From positions 3,116,938 to 3,180,937 of the forward strand of contig NC_052399.1 of NCBI RefSeq assembly GCF_009389715.1: a stretch of 64,000 bases of DNA, read 5' to 3'. The notes under the pieces are model-generated. The model was not told where the DNA came from. It made no database searches and worked only from the letters and a program-made list of their open reading frames with translations. Below are positions 1 to 13,300 of this stretch, one piece after another (within the stretch, counting starts at the first letter, position 1; each line of letters begins with the position of its first letter). The position numbers and the translations under genes were made by a program. The stretch comes from Phoenix dactylifera (lineage: Eukaryota; Streptophyta; Magnoliopsida; Arecales; Arecaceae).

Positions 1-3000
1 AATCCTCCATATTTTATGATTAATAAAGCCTAAATCTAAGTCCATAGGAATAGTTTTTCTTTTCTTTTAGCAGGTTGTGGGCTTCATCAATTTTGAGTAT
101 AGCATTGCTCCACTGGATACTTAAAAGTGAACACTGTTCTTGGTATCAATAATATAAACTGCTTTGCAAAGCTCTCTGGATATGTAATAATGGCATCTGC
201 ATAGTTAATTATCATTTCACAAAATGTGTGCAAGTTTAAATTCCTATACTGATTGCAGCAATAAAATGTGCTGTTAAAAGAAATGCATAGTAAACTTTGC
301 ACAACATGATGACAATAAAGCTAAGCTTTGGCACCTCAATTCTACCAATATTAACCAAATCTTAGATGTCGAAAAGCTTCTCTCCAGATTTTTGATGCTT
401 CTTCATGTAATCTACAAAATATTACACATGCACATAAAGAAGTATAGCTAACTAGTAACAATTTCAAAAATTTGATCAACTCTGACAAGAGGAAATACTT
501 CAGTTTCTTACTCAGAAAAGCAACCTGGTTATATAGCAACTTCACACTATTTGGTCTCATCTTACTAAATAAATAGGTCAAGAAAACCTTACCTGACTAA
601 AATTTCTCTTTATGACTAATTGACCCTGAAATTGGAGGAGCTAGGTTGGAAAAGACTGCAAGATTTACATAAGTCAATGTATACAGTTACGGAGAACTAA
701 ATTAGAAAAAGCAGGAAAGTGCACTTAAGGATGACAGGTCTTGTGACTTCCATTAGAGTCACAAGAGAAAAACCAAAAAATCAGACCATCACATGCTCAG
801 AAACAAAAATTAAAATCAGACAGACTATTTGTAGTAGAGGTAGAATGAACCAATGTTCAGTATCTTCACATATTGTCACACAATATGAGGTATATGCTAC
901 CATATCTAGCACCATATGCAGAACAAATAAAATAATAAATGACTACCTAAATCCCACTAAGCAAACCAGTACTTCTCTAAAAGGACAAAGAAAAATAGTT
1001 TTTTTCCTCAAAAAATAAAAAACAAACAATCTAGAATAACTAAACCCATGTAATGCTCCAAGACTCTTCCCATGCTCTCTCCACTATTTCCTCACACCCT
1101 TCTCTACATCCTAACCACCACTCAGTTCTGTCGTCCATCATAATTTCACAGTAAGCACCTGCTTTTTTGCAGAATTATGTTTAAGGATATAAGCAGATTC
1201 ATCAATTGAGGGAACACCACTCTTTCCATCATGTGTTTTTTATGTGAATTGGAACAGGGCCTCAACACTCTGTCTGATTATTGCAATCTGGTCATGCTAT
1301 ATACTATATTTAGAATAAGCAATGACACATTATGATTCAATAAATTGCAGCATAACGACAGTAAACAGTGATGATATGAATTTATTAGTACCAGGAACAT
1401 GAGGGTAAGGGCAGCAGAACCTTTTATGCACAGGCAGTATTCAACCATGGTCTTATACTCTACTTCGAAAAATCTGCATTTCATGATGGATGCACATTTG
1501 GACTCAATTATGTCTATTGGTATCCTTGGCCTGAAATTTTCCAGCAGTGGCACAAGTAAAGTGACTAGCAAGAATCATCAAACAAATTACAGCCTCTCTA
1601 GTGCCAGAAGAAGAGAAGATGCAAAAGTGAGCACAAAAGGCTTCCCTATAGATGCACATTTGTGGTAAGCACTCCATCTACAAAAGCTAATTTCTCTTTT
1701 TTTCAAAAAAAAGAAAAGAAGAAGATGAAGGACAAGTCAATTCCTGTTTGAAAATTATAAGACCAATGCACTGCTGGCATTTCTCCTTGCACTGAATTCA
1801 CATTTCAAAATTTTCATTGAATTCAAGACATGAAATGCTAGCACCTTCAATTGATTTTGTATGTCAACACCTTGCAAAATTTGAGATAAAATTGAAGGAT
1901 CAAAAAACTGATAGCATAGACCAAGTTAAGAATCCAAGAAATATCCAAAACCCATTAAAAAAATATACGAGATTTAAATAATCCAAGATGTTTACTGTTC
2001 TATGCAATCCTGACCATACTATTCTGCATCAAAATGCAGTGAATAGCAAATGCCACAAAGTGTGAAGACCATCGGCATCATGCAAAAGCACTCATTTTGT
2101 GATTATTAAATTATTGGATAAAACATTTTTTTTTAAAAAAAATCTCATGTGGAAGCATATGGTATAATATACCCAAGAATACCACTGTGAAGAAAAAGTA
2201 GACAATATGATTATGTATCAAAACAGGCAATATGCTACTGCACTCACTGCTCATCCCATCACCTATATTTTTTTCAGAATAAGTGAGAGGCTTGTAGCCC
2301 CCTTTCCAGTGGGGTGCTTCAATAAAGCACCCAAACATAATGGAAATTTTAAAATAGTTATAGTACATTTTGGATAGAAAATTGGAAAATAAACCTAGTA
2401 AAGGACAACAAAACAGCATAACACCAAACAAAATTACCTAATGATTCCACATAGTAACTCTAGCTTCTACAGTCTGAGAAACGTTTCTTGCAGATAAACT
2501 ATATGACAAATATTCTTTCTATATCAAAAGAGAAAAGTAAATGAAGAAGATAACACGGCATGACCTTCAATTTAAGAAAAAAAGTTAGAATTAAACTAAA
2601 TAACGCGACATAGAAAAAAATCAATTAAACTAAAGATTGATTTAAAAGTAAACCAAATAAAATTGTTTAATCAACAAACTCTCTTCTGTAATAAAATAAA
2701 ATAAAGATTAAGAGTATCAGATAAAGAAAGAAGAAACAGTACTTCCAGATAAAACTCTAGTTTACACTACAAAAGAGACATTTCCCGCGAATTAGCTAAA
2801 TTTTGAAAGATGGATCTAAAAGAAAAGACTACATGTAATATCGATCCTATTCAAACAATAATAATGAGTAAAGAAGATCAAGAATGATCAAGAAGATCAA
2901 AGTTGTTTGAATCGGATGCAAATCTTATGGATCGAATAAAGGAGATTAAAGCATGAATCTGGGATAAGAATTGGGCAATCTTTCCTGGATTGAAGGACTA

Positions 3001-3349
3001 AGTCAAAAAGATTCCGGTAAAAGAAAAAAAGAAATTAGAAGGAGAGTCGACGGAGATCCGTAGCGATACAAACATGTTCTGGGGAGACTGATTGAACTCG
3101 AGATAAATTAGAGAAAGATGAAGAACCTGAATAAAAATCGGTCAATCGGGCTTTTACCTCTGATTCAAATGGATAAAAGATAAAAGAATTGATGAAAAGA
3201 AAAAAAGAAGCTAAAATAAGAATCACAACCAAGAAAATAAGAAATCGAATTGAAAACATTCACATCGGGCCATTTCTTGTGAATCAAAGCGATAGCGTTA
3301 AAAGATCAAAGTAAAAGAAAGAAAAGGGCTCGGATGAGACGGACGCAAC
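1..3349. other. Non-coding / intronic-looking DNA left of RTEL1-like exon
   Basis: This AT-rich stretch has no gene I can support. If the RTEL1-like exon at 3350-3450 belongs to a living gene, this would be its first intron, running off the left edge. The conserved second segment of RTEL1 proteins, with the Walker A motif (ESPTGTGKT), was looked for on the minus strand and not seen. A minus-strand frame at about 1390-1560 reads protein-like without stops, but I do not recognise it and its splice sites are weak. A DEAH-box-like peptide at 62-121 is listed separately. Confidence 0.5.
62..121 (-). other. Possible DEAH-box helicase fragment
   Basis: Read on the minus strand, 62-121 gives a 20-residue peptide with the core NAILKIDEAHNLL. 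It resembles the Walker B segment of XPD/RTEL1/FANCJ/DDX11 helicases, where a hydrophobic strand is followed by DEAHN. It lies on the same strand as, and downstream of, the RTEL1-like exon at 3350-3450, so it could be another piece of the same gene. The residues upstream do not clearly match RTEL1 and the frame is short, so chance similarity is possible. Confidence 0.3.
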
Positions 3350-3450
3350 CTCTTCCAACGATTGGATGACCTTCTCAATGTAAACAATCTGGCAATCGCA
3401 AACCTTGAAGGGGAAATCGACGTCGATCCTCGTAACATGTAGATAGGCAT
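3350..3450 (-). pseudogene. RTEL1-like helicase, first exon with one-base deletion
   Basis: RTEL1 is an iron-sulfur DEAH helicase that unwinds D-loops and protects telomeres in the nucleus. The minus strand starts with ATG at 3450 and reads MPIYMLRG. After the loss of one base it shifts to the frame reading IDVDFPF...CDCQIVYIEKVIQSL, which matches the N-terminus of plant and animal RTEL1 (a MP-x-Y-x-x-RGIDVDFPF start, then YDCQIVYMEKVIQSLQ). The match ends at GAAGAG followed by GT at 3349, a plausible though weak donor (GTTGCG), where RTEL1 exon 1 would end. A TATAAA lies upstream on the minus strand near 3569-3575. The next RTEL1 exon (Walker A) is not in the window. It may be a decayed copy, or a real first exon with a sequencing error and a very long intron. 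The family call is firm, the pseudogene status is not. Confidence 0.6.
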
Positions 3451-3599
3451 CTCCTCGGAGATGTTTTGGGGTTTCTTGAACTTTTCCTAGATGTTTTGGT
3501 GAAACCCCGGAGAGCATCCCTAAGAAAAACACAACATGAAGGGAAAAGAAGAACAACGGTCGGTCCGGTTTATAGGCTCTCGCAAAGAGGGTCTTTCCC

Positions 3600-5220
3600 G
3601 CCTTTCGAGGGTATTTTCGGGATCATGGTATAAGTGAAATATTTAGCGTATAATCGCCGCACCAATCTCGACTTGGATCTTCCAGTTACTACCGTCCATT
3701 CGGTTGGATTAGCATTGATCATCAGATAACGTGATTTATGACCCACTAAAGGGAAAATTTATTCAATTGAGAAGGTATTTTGCAAATCTTTTAGAAAAAA
3801 AGGTACCATATCAAATCCCTATTTCTTGACCACCAAGCCTCCATTTATTGGCTACCAATTCTTGATTTTTCCAAAAATAAATAAAATAAGGACTATTAGA
3901 TATTACTTTATTATTTTTTTGTGATTGATGTAGCTAAATGCCATTAATTGTTTAAAATATTTGATTTATTTATAAATACTAATTTTATTTTTTGGGTTTC
4001 AGTTGTTCTGTGATATAACAATTTCCAAAACCATAAATACTTATGTAAAAGAGAAAGCATGGCAAAAATTAAATGTCTTAAAAAAATTCTTTTGTAAAAG
4101 AGAAAGCAGCATCCATTGGATAAATAAGTCCAAATCATGATATGGTAAATTTTTTATTGCCTAAAATTAATTATAGATTCTCTCGTTACGAAAGAGATGG
4201 CAATTTTTCTCTCTGGACCAATTGGTACAGGTTTTTCAAAGAAAATGTGAAGCTCTAGAAGGGCCCTTCTTGATCACAATGGAGAATATGAGATTTGCAA
4301 ATCTAATGAGGAGGAGAAGTTGAGAGCGGAAGAAGGGTAATCATAGAAGAAATATTAAACTATGCCACTAAATTTCAAATTATGTGAAAAAAAATTGTAC
4401 CAAAGATTCTAACTAGGCATGGCATGTTGCTCGGCTGTGCCTCGGATTTCTTTCCCGCTTTTATAGTTTTATGTTTAATCTTGTTGAGTTATACCAAAGT
4501 TCCATTTCCACCATGAACAAGTTTGAAAGATGCAAGTATACGAGAAGTACGCGGCCAAACTCTATTTGCATAGCGCTGTAATTTGGATAGCATTCTATAC
4601 AGCCCATTATTCTTATATTTAATCTTGTTGAGTTATACCAAAGTTCCATTTCCATCATGAACAAGTTTAAAAGATGCAAGTATACGAGAAATACGCGGCC
4701 AAACTCCATTTGCATAGCGCTGTAATTTGTATAGCATTCTATACAGCTCATTATTCCGAAAATTTTATCTGCAAGAACCATGCTTCTATTTTGTTTTCTT
4801 TATATATTTTTTATTGTCTGATTTTTTGGACCATACTTATATCTTTTATGTGTGAGCTACTAATATATATATATATATAAACTCAATTCGCAGGGATAGA
4901 ATTTCTTTGTCCGGTTGAGCTACCTTTCTTCATCGGCTTATTATTAGAAAAAGTATTAGCTGAGCTGGCATGACAAGAAGATCTATTATATCCCCCTATC
5001 TCTCAAGACTCGGCTGCTGTTGGTGCGATGCTTGGCCCTCGCCAAAAGCTCCAATAGAGTTGGCCCGGTAAAACCCAGTCCTCCTATTTTGAATCATCCA
5101 CCGTACGATCAATGTTCTCTTCTGGCCATCCGAAGACGGACGCGTTAGATTTGCGAGAGCGAGGCGTAGACGTACGGAATTTCTCAGGCCTTTACCTGGA
5201 GCCAGGGGCAGGGTAGTGGC
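3600..5220. other. Intergenic spacer between divergent RTEL1-like and MFP1 starts
   Basis: No gene is supported here. The spacer separates two divergent 5' ends and holds the 144-bp tandem duplication at about 4481-4762 and a short (AT)n run at 4863-4879. The GC-richer 5000-5220 segment is the likely MFP1 promoter and leader, but no clear TATA box was assigned. Confidence 0.5.
4481..4762. repeat. 144-bp direct tandem duplication
   Basis: Two adjacent copies (4481-4624 and 4625 to about 4762) begin TTGTTGAGTTATACCAAAG and differ at only about nine to ten positions. The period is a multiple of three, so a spurious minus-strand frame repeats its peptide. The origin of the unit is not recognised. 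Confidence 0.85.
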
Positions 5221-5241
5221 TGCTTGATCTTGGCAAAGTGG

Positions 5242-5748
5242 ATGGCGCTAAAGAGAAGAGAAGAAAAGAAAAGAAAAGGACAAAGAAAACCTACGGATGG
5301 GGTGACCGGGGGAAGGAAGAAAGACATAGTGCTGTCTAACGATATTTTCTTTCAAAGAATTCGGGGGAAAAATGGGGTTTTTATCGGAGAGCTCGACCTT
5401 CTCGCAGTCACGCCTCTCTCTACCCTTCTTCCCTTCCGGGTCCTCCCCTTCTCTCTTGCCGTGTTCTCATCGAAAGGTTGCGAAGAAGAAAGTAGGGGTG
5501 GCCATGGCCTCGCCTCAGGGCGATACGAGCGGTTCCTCGCACAGGAGGACTTTTCTCTTGGTGGGTGTATCGGTTCTTCCCCTCCTGCAGCTCGGGGCAA
5601 TAGCCGTGGAAGATCTGGTGATAGGTCAGTGTGGTGCTTTCTTGAGGCCTTTTCTTTTAGTTTTCTTCTTTATTTTTTCTCGATTCTTGGTTCATTGGCA
5701 TTACATAATAAATGCGTCTTTTTTTTTCAAAATTTTTTTGATTTTTAG
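5242..5748 (+). promoter_or_regulatory. Overlapping upstream ORF in MFP1 leader
   Basis: An ATG at 5242, 130 bp before the MFP1 start, opens a frame that overlaps the MFP1 ATG at 5372 in another phase and stays open through the end of exon 1. Its peptide is basic and low in complexity and matches nothing I know. It matters only if transcription begins upstream of 5242, in which case ribosomes would have to pass or leak past it. Confidence 0.35.
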
Positions 5749-7282
5749 AGAGATGATATTTGTGTCGACGAAATTTGAGTAACCTAAGGGAAGAATATTT
5801 GTCAAATTGCTAATTTAGTGCTCTACATTAGTTGTATTGCAAGTTTTTCCTTCTTTTTCTTGTTAAACCCCGTTTTTGATTTAGATAGAAAGTTTATTAT
5901 AGACACTAATAAATCCATCAACTAGTATTAGCTCGTGACCCGGTTTTCTGATCTTGCTTTGGATATTGCAAGAAAAATATCTCCATGTGTTTCACGACAT
6001 TATGAGATGGTTAGATCCTTTTTCTAATAATAATATAAATTTTGTGCCAAATAGTTCTACACACGGTCAGAGTACAATTTCTTTCTTTCTTTCTTTCTTT
6101 CTTTAATCAATGTTACCAGCTTTCTTTTAATGAATGTAGCTTAATATATTTGAGGTTACGCTCCGTTATTAGTCGTTTATAGGAACATTTAATAATTCGT
6201 TTTTTGGGGATCCGATTGCACTTGAGCACATATACTGCGTCTCACCCTTTCCATCTTGCATTAGTTTTGTGGATGGTACTTTGCTATTGTTTTGTAGCCA
6301 ATCTGAATTCCATCTTTGTTATATCCATGTCTTCTATAGGCTCCCACTTTCTTTTATAGACCCTTCAACCTGATTTAAGAGTCCTCTTTTCTTAATTGGT
6401 TTTTACATACACTACAGGTAAAAACCTACTTTTTCTCACTCAATCCAATTAAACATCTCCCGTTTCTGATTTTTCTAATTTTAACGCACATCTGTACTAA
6501 CCTCTCCCATTAATCTTATCTTATGCTCCTCTTCAATACATAACATTTATCAATTGACTTGAGATAAGCCCCTCGATCTTCCTTACACAGCTTTTTCCTT
6601 CAGAGTCTTAATAACTTTAAACTTTGCTTTGCACTTGAGTAGTGCAATTTTGGCTAATCCACTCTGCTTATTTTATTCTTTTAGCTATCTTCATCTATCT
6701 CTCCATCTTGGATTATTATATGTGAGAATGGAGGAGAGGTAGAAGAAGCATGGAAGACTAGTAGACAAGAATCTTTCCTGCAACTATCCAATTTATTTCC
6801 TTAGAATTAATGTTATCATTCTTTCTTTTTGTTATCTCAACGTATTTCATTTTCAGATTGATCATTTCATTTGCCCAAGCACCTATGCTTTCTCACACCC
6901 TTTTAATTTTCAAAGTCATCCCTGTGTTAACTCCCCAATTTAGTATTGTTTAATTTATTTCTTTTCCTCTTGTGATAATATTGATAATTTCATTTTATCT
7001 TACAATCTTTCAATAAAATTGCATTATTCACACTGTGGACCCACCTAACTTGATCTATATCTCCAGTCTGCGTTCTCCTCATAGTTGCTGGTTCAGTTTC
7101 TTTTTCACTTTTATTTGGGCCTCAACTATCACAGCATTTACCATATGCTGCATATCTAATCTTATTATTTTTTTCCTTTTCGTTCTTCGTTGCCTTTTCA
7201 TATCTTTGAAATTTCTCATTTCCCGAAGCACACTCTTTTTCCTCAATCGCCTAATGAATTTCATCGTCCCACTCAAAGTTTC

Positions 7283-7313
<31 letters not shown>

Positions 7314-10300
7314 CCGCCTTTACATGCTCCAGAACTTTACTTTTAAGTTTTCTTTTAATAGATTTCCCATTTAGACATATCATATCTGGTGCAATTCTCA
7401 ACTTCTAGCTTCCCTTCTTTAATTCTTTAGAATTCTTGCATCATATTCTCAAGAATATTGTGGTTTCTTCACGTTTATTCTTGTTTCTACTGTACAAATC
7501 CATACAATGTTTTTGTGTCACTTTCTCATGGTGCTTAAAATGCCAAGAATTAATTAAAGGTAATCAAAATATGGCTTCCATGATGGCAAGACCACCATCT
7601 CTCTTAAGTCTCAAGTCACTCTCTTGTTCAAGTGGAAATAATGCTGAGCATGTTATTTTTTCCCCCACCACCTGCGGAGTTCACTGTTGAAATTCTAAAG
7701 TCCAAGACAAATGTGCTAGGTATCTACGAATATGGTTAACCAAGTCTTATTTTGATATGACGCATAGTGGTATGATATTTGCAAAAAAAGAAAAAAACTG
7801 CATAATTTTATTTGTGCAAATAAGGGAGAAAATAAGGGTTAATACTAGAGTTCAGTGAGTGCCCATTTTGTTGAAAAATAGCTCCATGTGAGTTAATAGT
7901 ATCTCCTTGATAAGATTTCCTTTGAGTATTTGTTCTTTTCTAGTTAAGATAGATTATTCTTTGTTGCTACATCTTTAATTTTTGCTTTTTTGCTTCATTA
8001 TTCTTATATTATTGTTATGATTTCAGGAAATCAAGACATGCAACATCAGAAGGCACTAGCAATGTTGCATAAACATGAACATGGGAGTCAGATTTGGCCG
8101 CATGTCCGAGCTTTTGATTTGGCGAGAGGAAAAAGACAAGATAAGAGAAATTGTAAGAAAAAAATAATTTTATCTAAGTTGTGTATAATGACTATTAGTA
8201 TTATAGAATAGAAAAATGCTGGAGATAATTCATTTATTAATTTTATTTGTCTTTGATATAAAGTTGACACACTGTTTCTTTGTTGTTAAGTGCTTGCTTA
8301 TTAGTTGTTGATTTGTGCAAAGTCCTTGGAAATATAATAGAGTTCAAGCACGTTATGGTTCAAACAAATGAATATGGTTCTTGAAGTCATATATGGCTTA
8401 CTGGGTAGTATATAAAAAATATGAAAAATGTGGTTCAGTTTTTAAACTTTATAGTATAATATGGGCTCAAGCATGCTATAAGTTAAGTGAATAACATAAT
8501 ACAAGGGATAGGGTACCCGTTCTTTTTGAGGGAGGCTACTTGACCTCAATGGTTTCACCAAAGCCCATTTTTGTTGGCAGGGGGAATGTTACATTTGACT
8601 TTGACTTTTCAGTTGTTGGTTAGTGAAATGGATGGCCAAGTTCTGCTGCTAGTTTGCCACATAGGCCTGCATGAGGTTAGTTAATCTCCTCAGAGGAGGG
8701 GATAACCCTGACTTGTAATATAAGTTAAGCAGCTAGTTCTAAATAAACACTGTTGGGCATCTTCTTCACGATATATATGCATTTGATCTTTTTAACTTGA
8801 GTTTATTATTTGCTTCATAAACTTTTTGTTCTATTTTTATTTTTGTTTCAGATAAAAAAGATATGGTAAACCCAGAAGTACATGCTCTTAAAGAACCAGA
8901 GCAGGAAATTTCATCCCAAGGGCCTAACAAGCTAGAGGTGCAAGAGCTTACAGAACCAGAGCAGGAAGTTTCATCCCAAGAGTCTAACATCCTAATGTTG
9001 CAATCTCTTAAAAAACCAGAGCAGGAAATCTCATCCCAAGAGCCCAACCAATCGGAGGTAGCTTGATCCTCTCCCTGTTGTTGAGTTTGAAACCTGATCA
9101 AGTTATCAAAAAATTACTGTTTCTGAAAGGTGTATGTTTTTTTCCTCCTAGCAGCAAGTACATCTACAGAATGCACCTGATAACTCATTTGTATCTCTCC
9201 TGAATGGGCTTGGAATAGTTGGGTCTGGGGTTCTCGGTGCATTATATGCAACATCTCAGAAGGAAAAGACAGACATGGAATCAACCTTTGAATCTGTAAA
9301 CTATCTTCAAACCTGCTATAGAGATGTTTCTTATATTTACAGCTTACTATTATCTACAAATTGGGTGCTTTTTGGTGATTTAGAAGATTATGCATCATCA
9401 CATATTTTGCATGACAGATATGCAAACACACATGCAACAATTTTATACAAATAGTGTCTGTTCATGTGCATCTTCATAGGAGTGTCGCTGTGGAGATGTT
9501 AAAATGTGTCTCGAGCATTTACAGACAGGCACAGTAGGCCTCTATTAATGAGCATTAGCGGATTTTGAGTATTTGGCCTTCTAGAGAATATGTAACATGC
9601 AATGACAAGAGAGTACTCAAAATGGGTGCCAGATTTAGTACCAAAATTTAATGCAGAATCTGGCACTCTTTTTTTTCCTTGTTTCTTTTTTGTTTTTGGT
9701 TTTTTTTCGGGGGTTGGGGGGGGGGGGGGGGACAAGAATATCTAAAGTTACAGCTTGCTCGAATTTTCAAGCAAACTTGTAGTCTATATTTTATGATATA
9801 AGCCAAACAATGGATTAACTTGTTTAGTTTCATCTTGGACATCAAACTTTTAGTAACTCTACCAAGTGTACTGACATTTGATTCCAAAATTAATACGTGA
9901 TAGGTTTTGGATTACTGAATTAGGGTGTAGAGCTACAGATTAGGTAATCAGCAAGGTTTGTTGTACCAGCCTGTGTTGACTGATGCCGAGCGTATCATAC
10001 TGTACCTATAATGAACCGGTATAATACTAGTGCTCGATATGATACTGTATGGGTACATGGTACAGTTGTTTTTCACCTCCAACAAACAATGTACCATGTG
10101 TTGGTATGAGGTGTACCATGCAGGTAGGCTACTGAAATGGTAACCAGTACCGGTACAACCAACCTTGGTGATTAGATATCTTAGTTTAATATAGGGCTTA
10201 AATGAGTTTCTTAAGAGAAAAATCAAGGGCTCAGGTTGATGGAATTTTGTCTTTTGAACTATAATTGATTTAACTGAGCCCTTAGAGTAGAAATAATTAA

Positions 10301-13300
10301 AGAAACTTTATATGAGATGATGAGGTTGGGTTGAGATTAGGAGACTATGGCTTGGTGGAGACTTGAAAGGTTTAGAATTTAGATATAGAGTTTCAATGAA
10401 AATGGACACTTAATTGGCGATGAAGATACATGGTAGAAGTCATCACCACTGTTGATGGTTAAAAGCCCCCTTACTGTCATAACCTGGAGGGAGTTCTTGC
10501 CACGAACTTTCACCATGGAGACGACTGAAATCCCTGCCGCAAAGTCTACTGTAAATTCATCACAGCCATTACATATAGGCATATACCTTAAAACGAACTA
10601 TTAATCCTAGTGGAACTAAAATTCTTTTACTTCTTTAGACAAAGCATACTATTGGTATGACTTCTTTAGACAAAACCTTATATTGTGAAAAATTAAGGTA
10701 TGTACATGACTCACTTGAAACACATACTTCTTTAAAAAAAAATCATATTATGAATTAACTAGTCACGTATCAACTTAGTTGCTTCGAAAAGTTGACCTAA
10801 AAATAACCAAAAAATCATGATATAAATAAATAAGATAGAAAATAGACCCTAAAACCAACTTAACAAAAATACATGATTATACATTAGTTTCCTGCGCTGT
10901 GCAGAAACTCGTCTCAAGTGTCGGATCTTTATGGTGCAATCTTCCTTCATTATGATTTCATGTTGCATTCCGGCCAACCACGACTAAATGTTCTCTATTT
11001 TGGTCGGTGAGACGTCATATAGATTGACTCGAGGTTTAAAGTTTAAACTGGTTCCTTAAGAGATTAAACAATTCTGTAGGTTGTTGAATTTTCTAACAAA
11101 TCTGTATTGTAGTGTTTTTTTCTCTCCCTTCAAGATCTAAGCCAATGCCACAGGCTAACATATTAGTCTCATCTAGACTTCTTTCTTATCCTGCTATTAA
11201 TATTTTTGATAGAACGTCTACTGGACTACTATTCTGAGTCAGGGGCAGCCAAAAGTAGTTATGTATTTTTTCCAAGAATCAAACCCTTACCTTTGACAAA
11301 AGGATCATGTTCTAACCATGCAAAAACTAAAATTTTGTGATATGTAGTACATGAAACTCTTTAGATTACTTTATGTAAAGAAGTGTATAATTCTTATTTC
11401 ATTTTTCTTATTGTTAACTAATTAGTTGATCCAAAAGCTTCGCAGTGCATCTCAGGCCTAAATCTGAACCTTTTTCTTGTTGTAAGAAAAAGGAACCTTG
11501 AATGCTTTTGGCTTCCAAAGAAAGTGGTTTCCATAGCAAGTACCTGTGTCTTATTCTCTTTTGACCCTGAAGGAAGTACCTGTGTCTTATACTTAACTCA
11601 GTTAAGCCTTAATCCAAAACTAGTTGGGGTTGGCTACTTGAATCCTTTTCCTCTAGTCTTCTCAGTTTAGGACCTTGAGGGAAATATATGCCATGTAAAT
11701 CAAAAGGACACTTTTGCCAATCATTTTAGTTATGCTTGTATCAAATTATAATTTGCCAAAAAGTATTGGATGGCTGAACGTATAAATGAGCCAATTAACA
11801 CAGTCCTCATCTACGCCCTTTCCCTTTTTTAGTATTCAGTCTCATCAATTTATGCTATATTGGAGCATCTATAGCTTTTGAAGGCAACAAACCATCCTGA
11901 AGGATGTCCATGTATGTGCAACAAACAGTATAGCCTTTGAAGTGATGAAAGCAGCTTTATTTGTTTCATAATAGCAGAACGAAAATGCAAAACTGCAACA
12001 TCTTAAAATCATATGAACACAATCTTCCTCATCAGATGGGATGTCCTCTAGTAGTCTATCATGACATATGTAAGAGTAACTTCTGTATAGGTAGCTGACT
12101 ACATCTGTTTTTAAGTATTGTTAGACTGTTGACAGCAAGGTCAATATATACAGTATAATACAAACATTATTGCAATTACTTAGCCAGATTGCCTTCTCTC
12201 TATGCAGATGAAGACAAAGCTGGGTGAAAATGAAGCAACAATATCTTCACTGAAGGAAAACTTTGGGAAAAGGCTACTGAATGAACAGGAAAAACAAAAG
12301 AAACAAGTCACAAGGTTTAAGGAGGAGGAAGCCTCTCTTTTAAATCATCTAGCTTCTGCAAATGGAACCATAGCAGGTTTGCGTCAAGAAGTACAAAGTC
12401 AAAAACAACTAGCTGAGAATCTTAAAGCACAAATAGGTCAACTTGAGGGTAGTATCGCACAAACTGAGGCAGATAAGAAGATGCTTGAAGCCAAACTTAA
12501 AGAAAAGATGGATATAATTGATGTTTTGCAGGATAGAGTAAGCCTGATTAGCTTGGAGATAAATGACAAGGAAAAGAGCATTGAAGATCTCAAATTATCA
12601 CTTTCTGAAAAGGAATCAGAATGTAAGAACTTGAGCTCTATTATCGATCACACCAAAGAGGATCTTGCACAAGCAAATTCCACCATCGAACAGTTGAAAG
12701 AGGAGATCTTTAAAACTAGAGAAGAATTAACTTCAAAGATATCTTCAATTGATTCATTGAGTGAAAAAAATCATTTGTTACACACAGAAAATAATAACTA
12801 TCAAAGAAAATTTGATGATCTTATCAAAGAGTATAATGATTTTAAGTCCACTTCTGAAAAAAAGGCAGCCCTTGACTCCAAAGTCTTATCTGAGAAAGAT
12901 GAACAGCTCCATCAGGTTGAAGAGAAGCTTAATCTTGCATTGGGGGAAGCTAGCAACTACCGATCCATGATCACTGAGTTGTCAAAAGAACGTGATGATG
13001 TTAAAGCATTGCTAGAAAGAGAAGTAAACGGTATGAACAAATTGAAGGACGAGTTTCGAATAGCCCAAGACACATTGGAAGCTTCGAGACTTGTGGCTTC
13101 TAATCTGACCAAGGAACTAGAAGTGGCCAAAAAATCGCATGAGGAACTTGTATCTAAGGTTTCAAATATTCAGGATGAATTTCATGAATCAAAGAAACTA
13201 CTAATCAATGATCTGGATGAGGCAAAGTCTACATCAAAATTACTTTCTGATGAACTAGTCTCAATCAAGGAGGTCCTTAAGAGATCAGAAGAAGAGCTCA

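Noticed and set aside
1278-1571. 97-codon minus frame that looks protein-like
   Set aside because: It did not match RTEL1 or any family I know, and its splice sites were weak, so it was not annotated as an exon.
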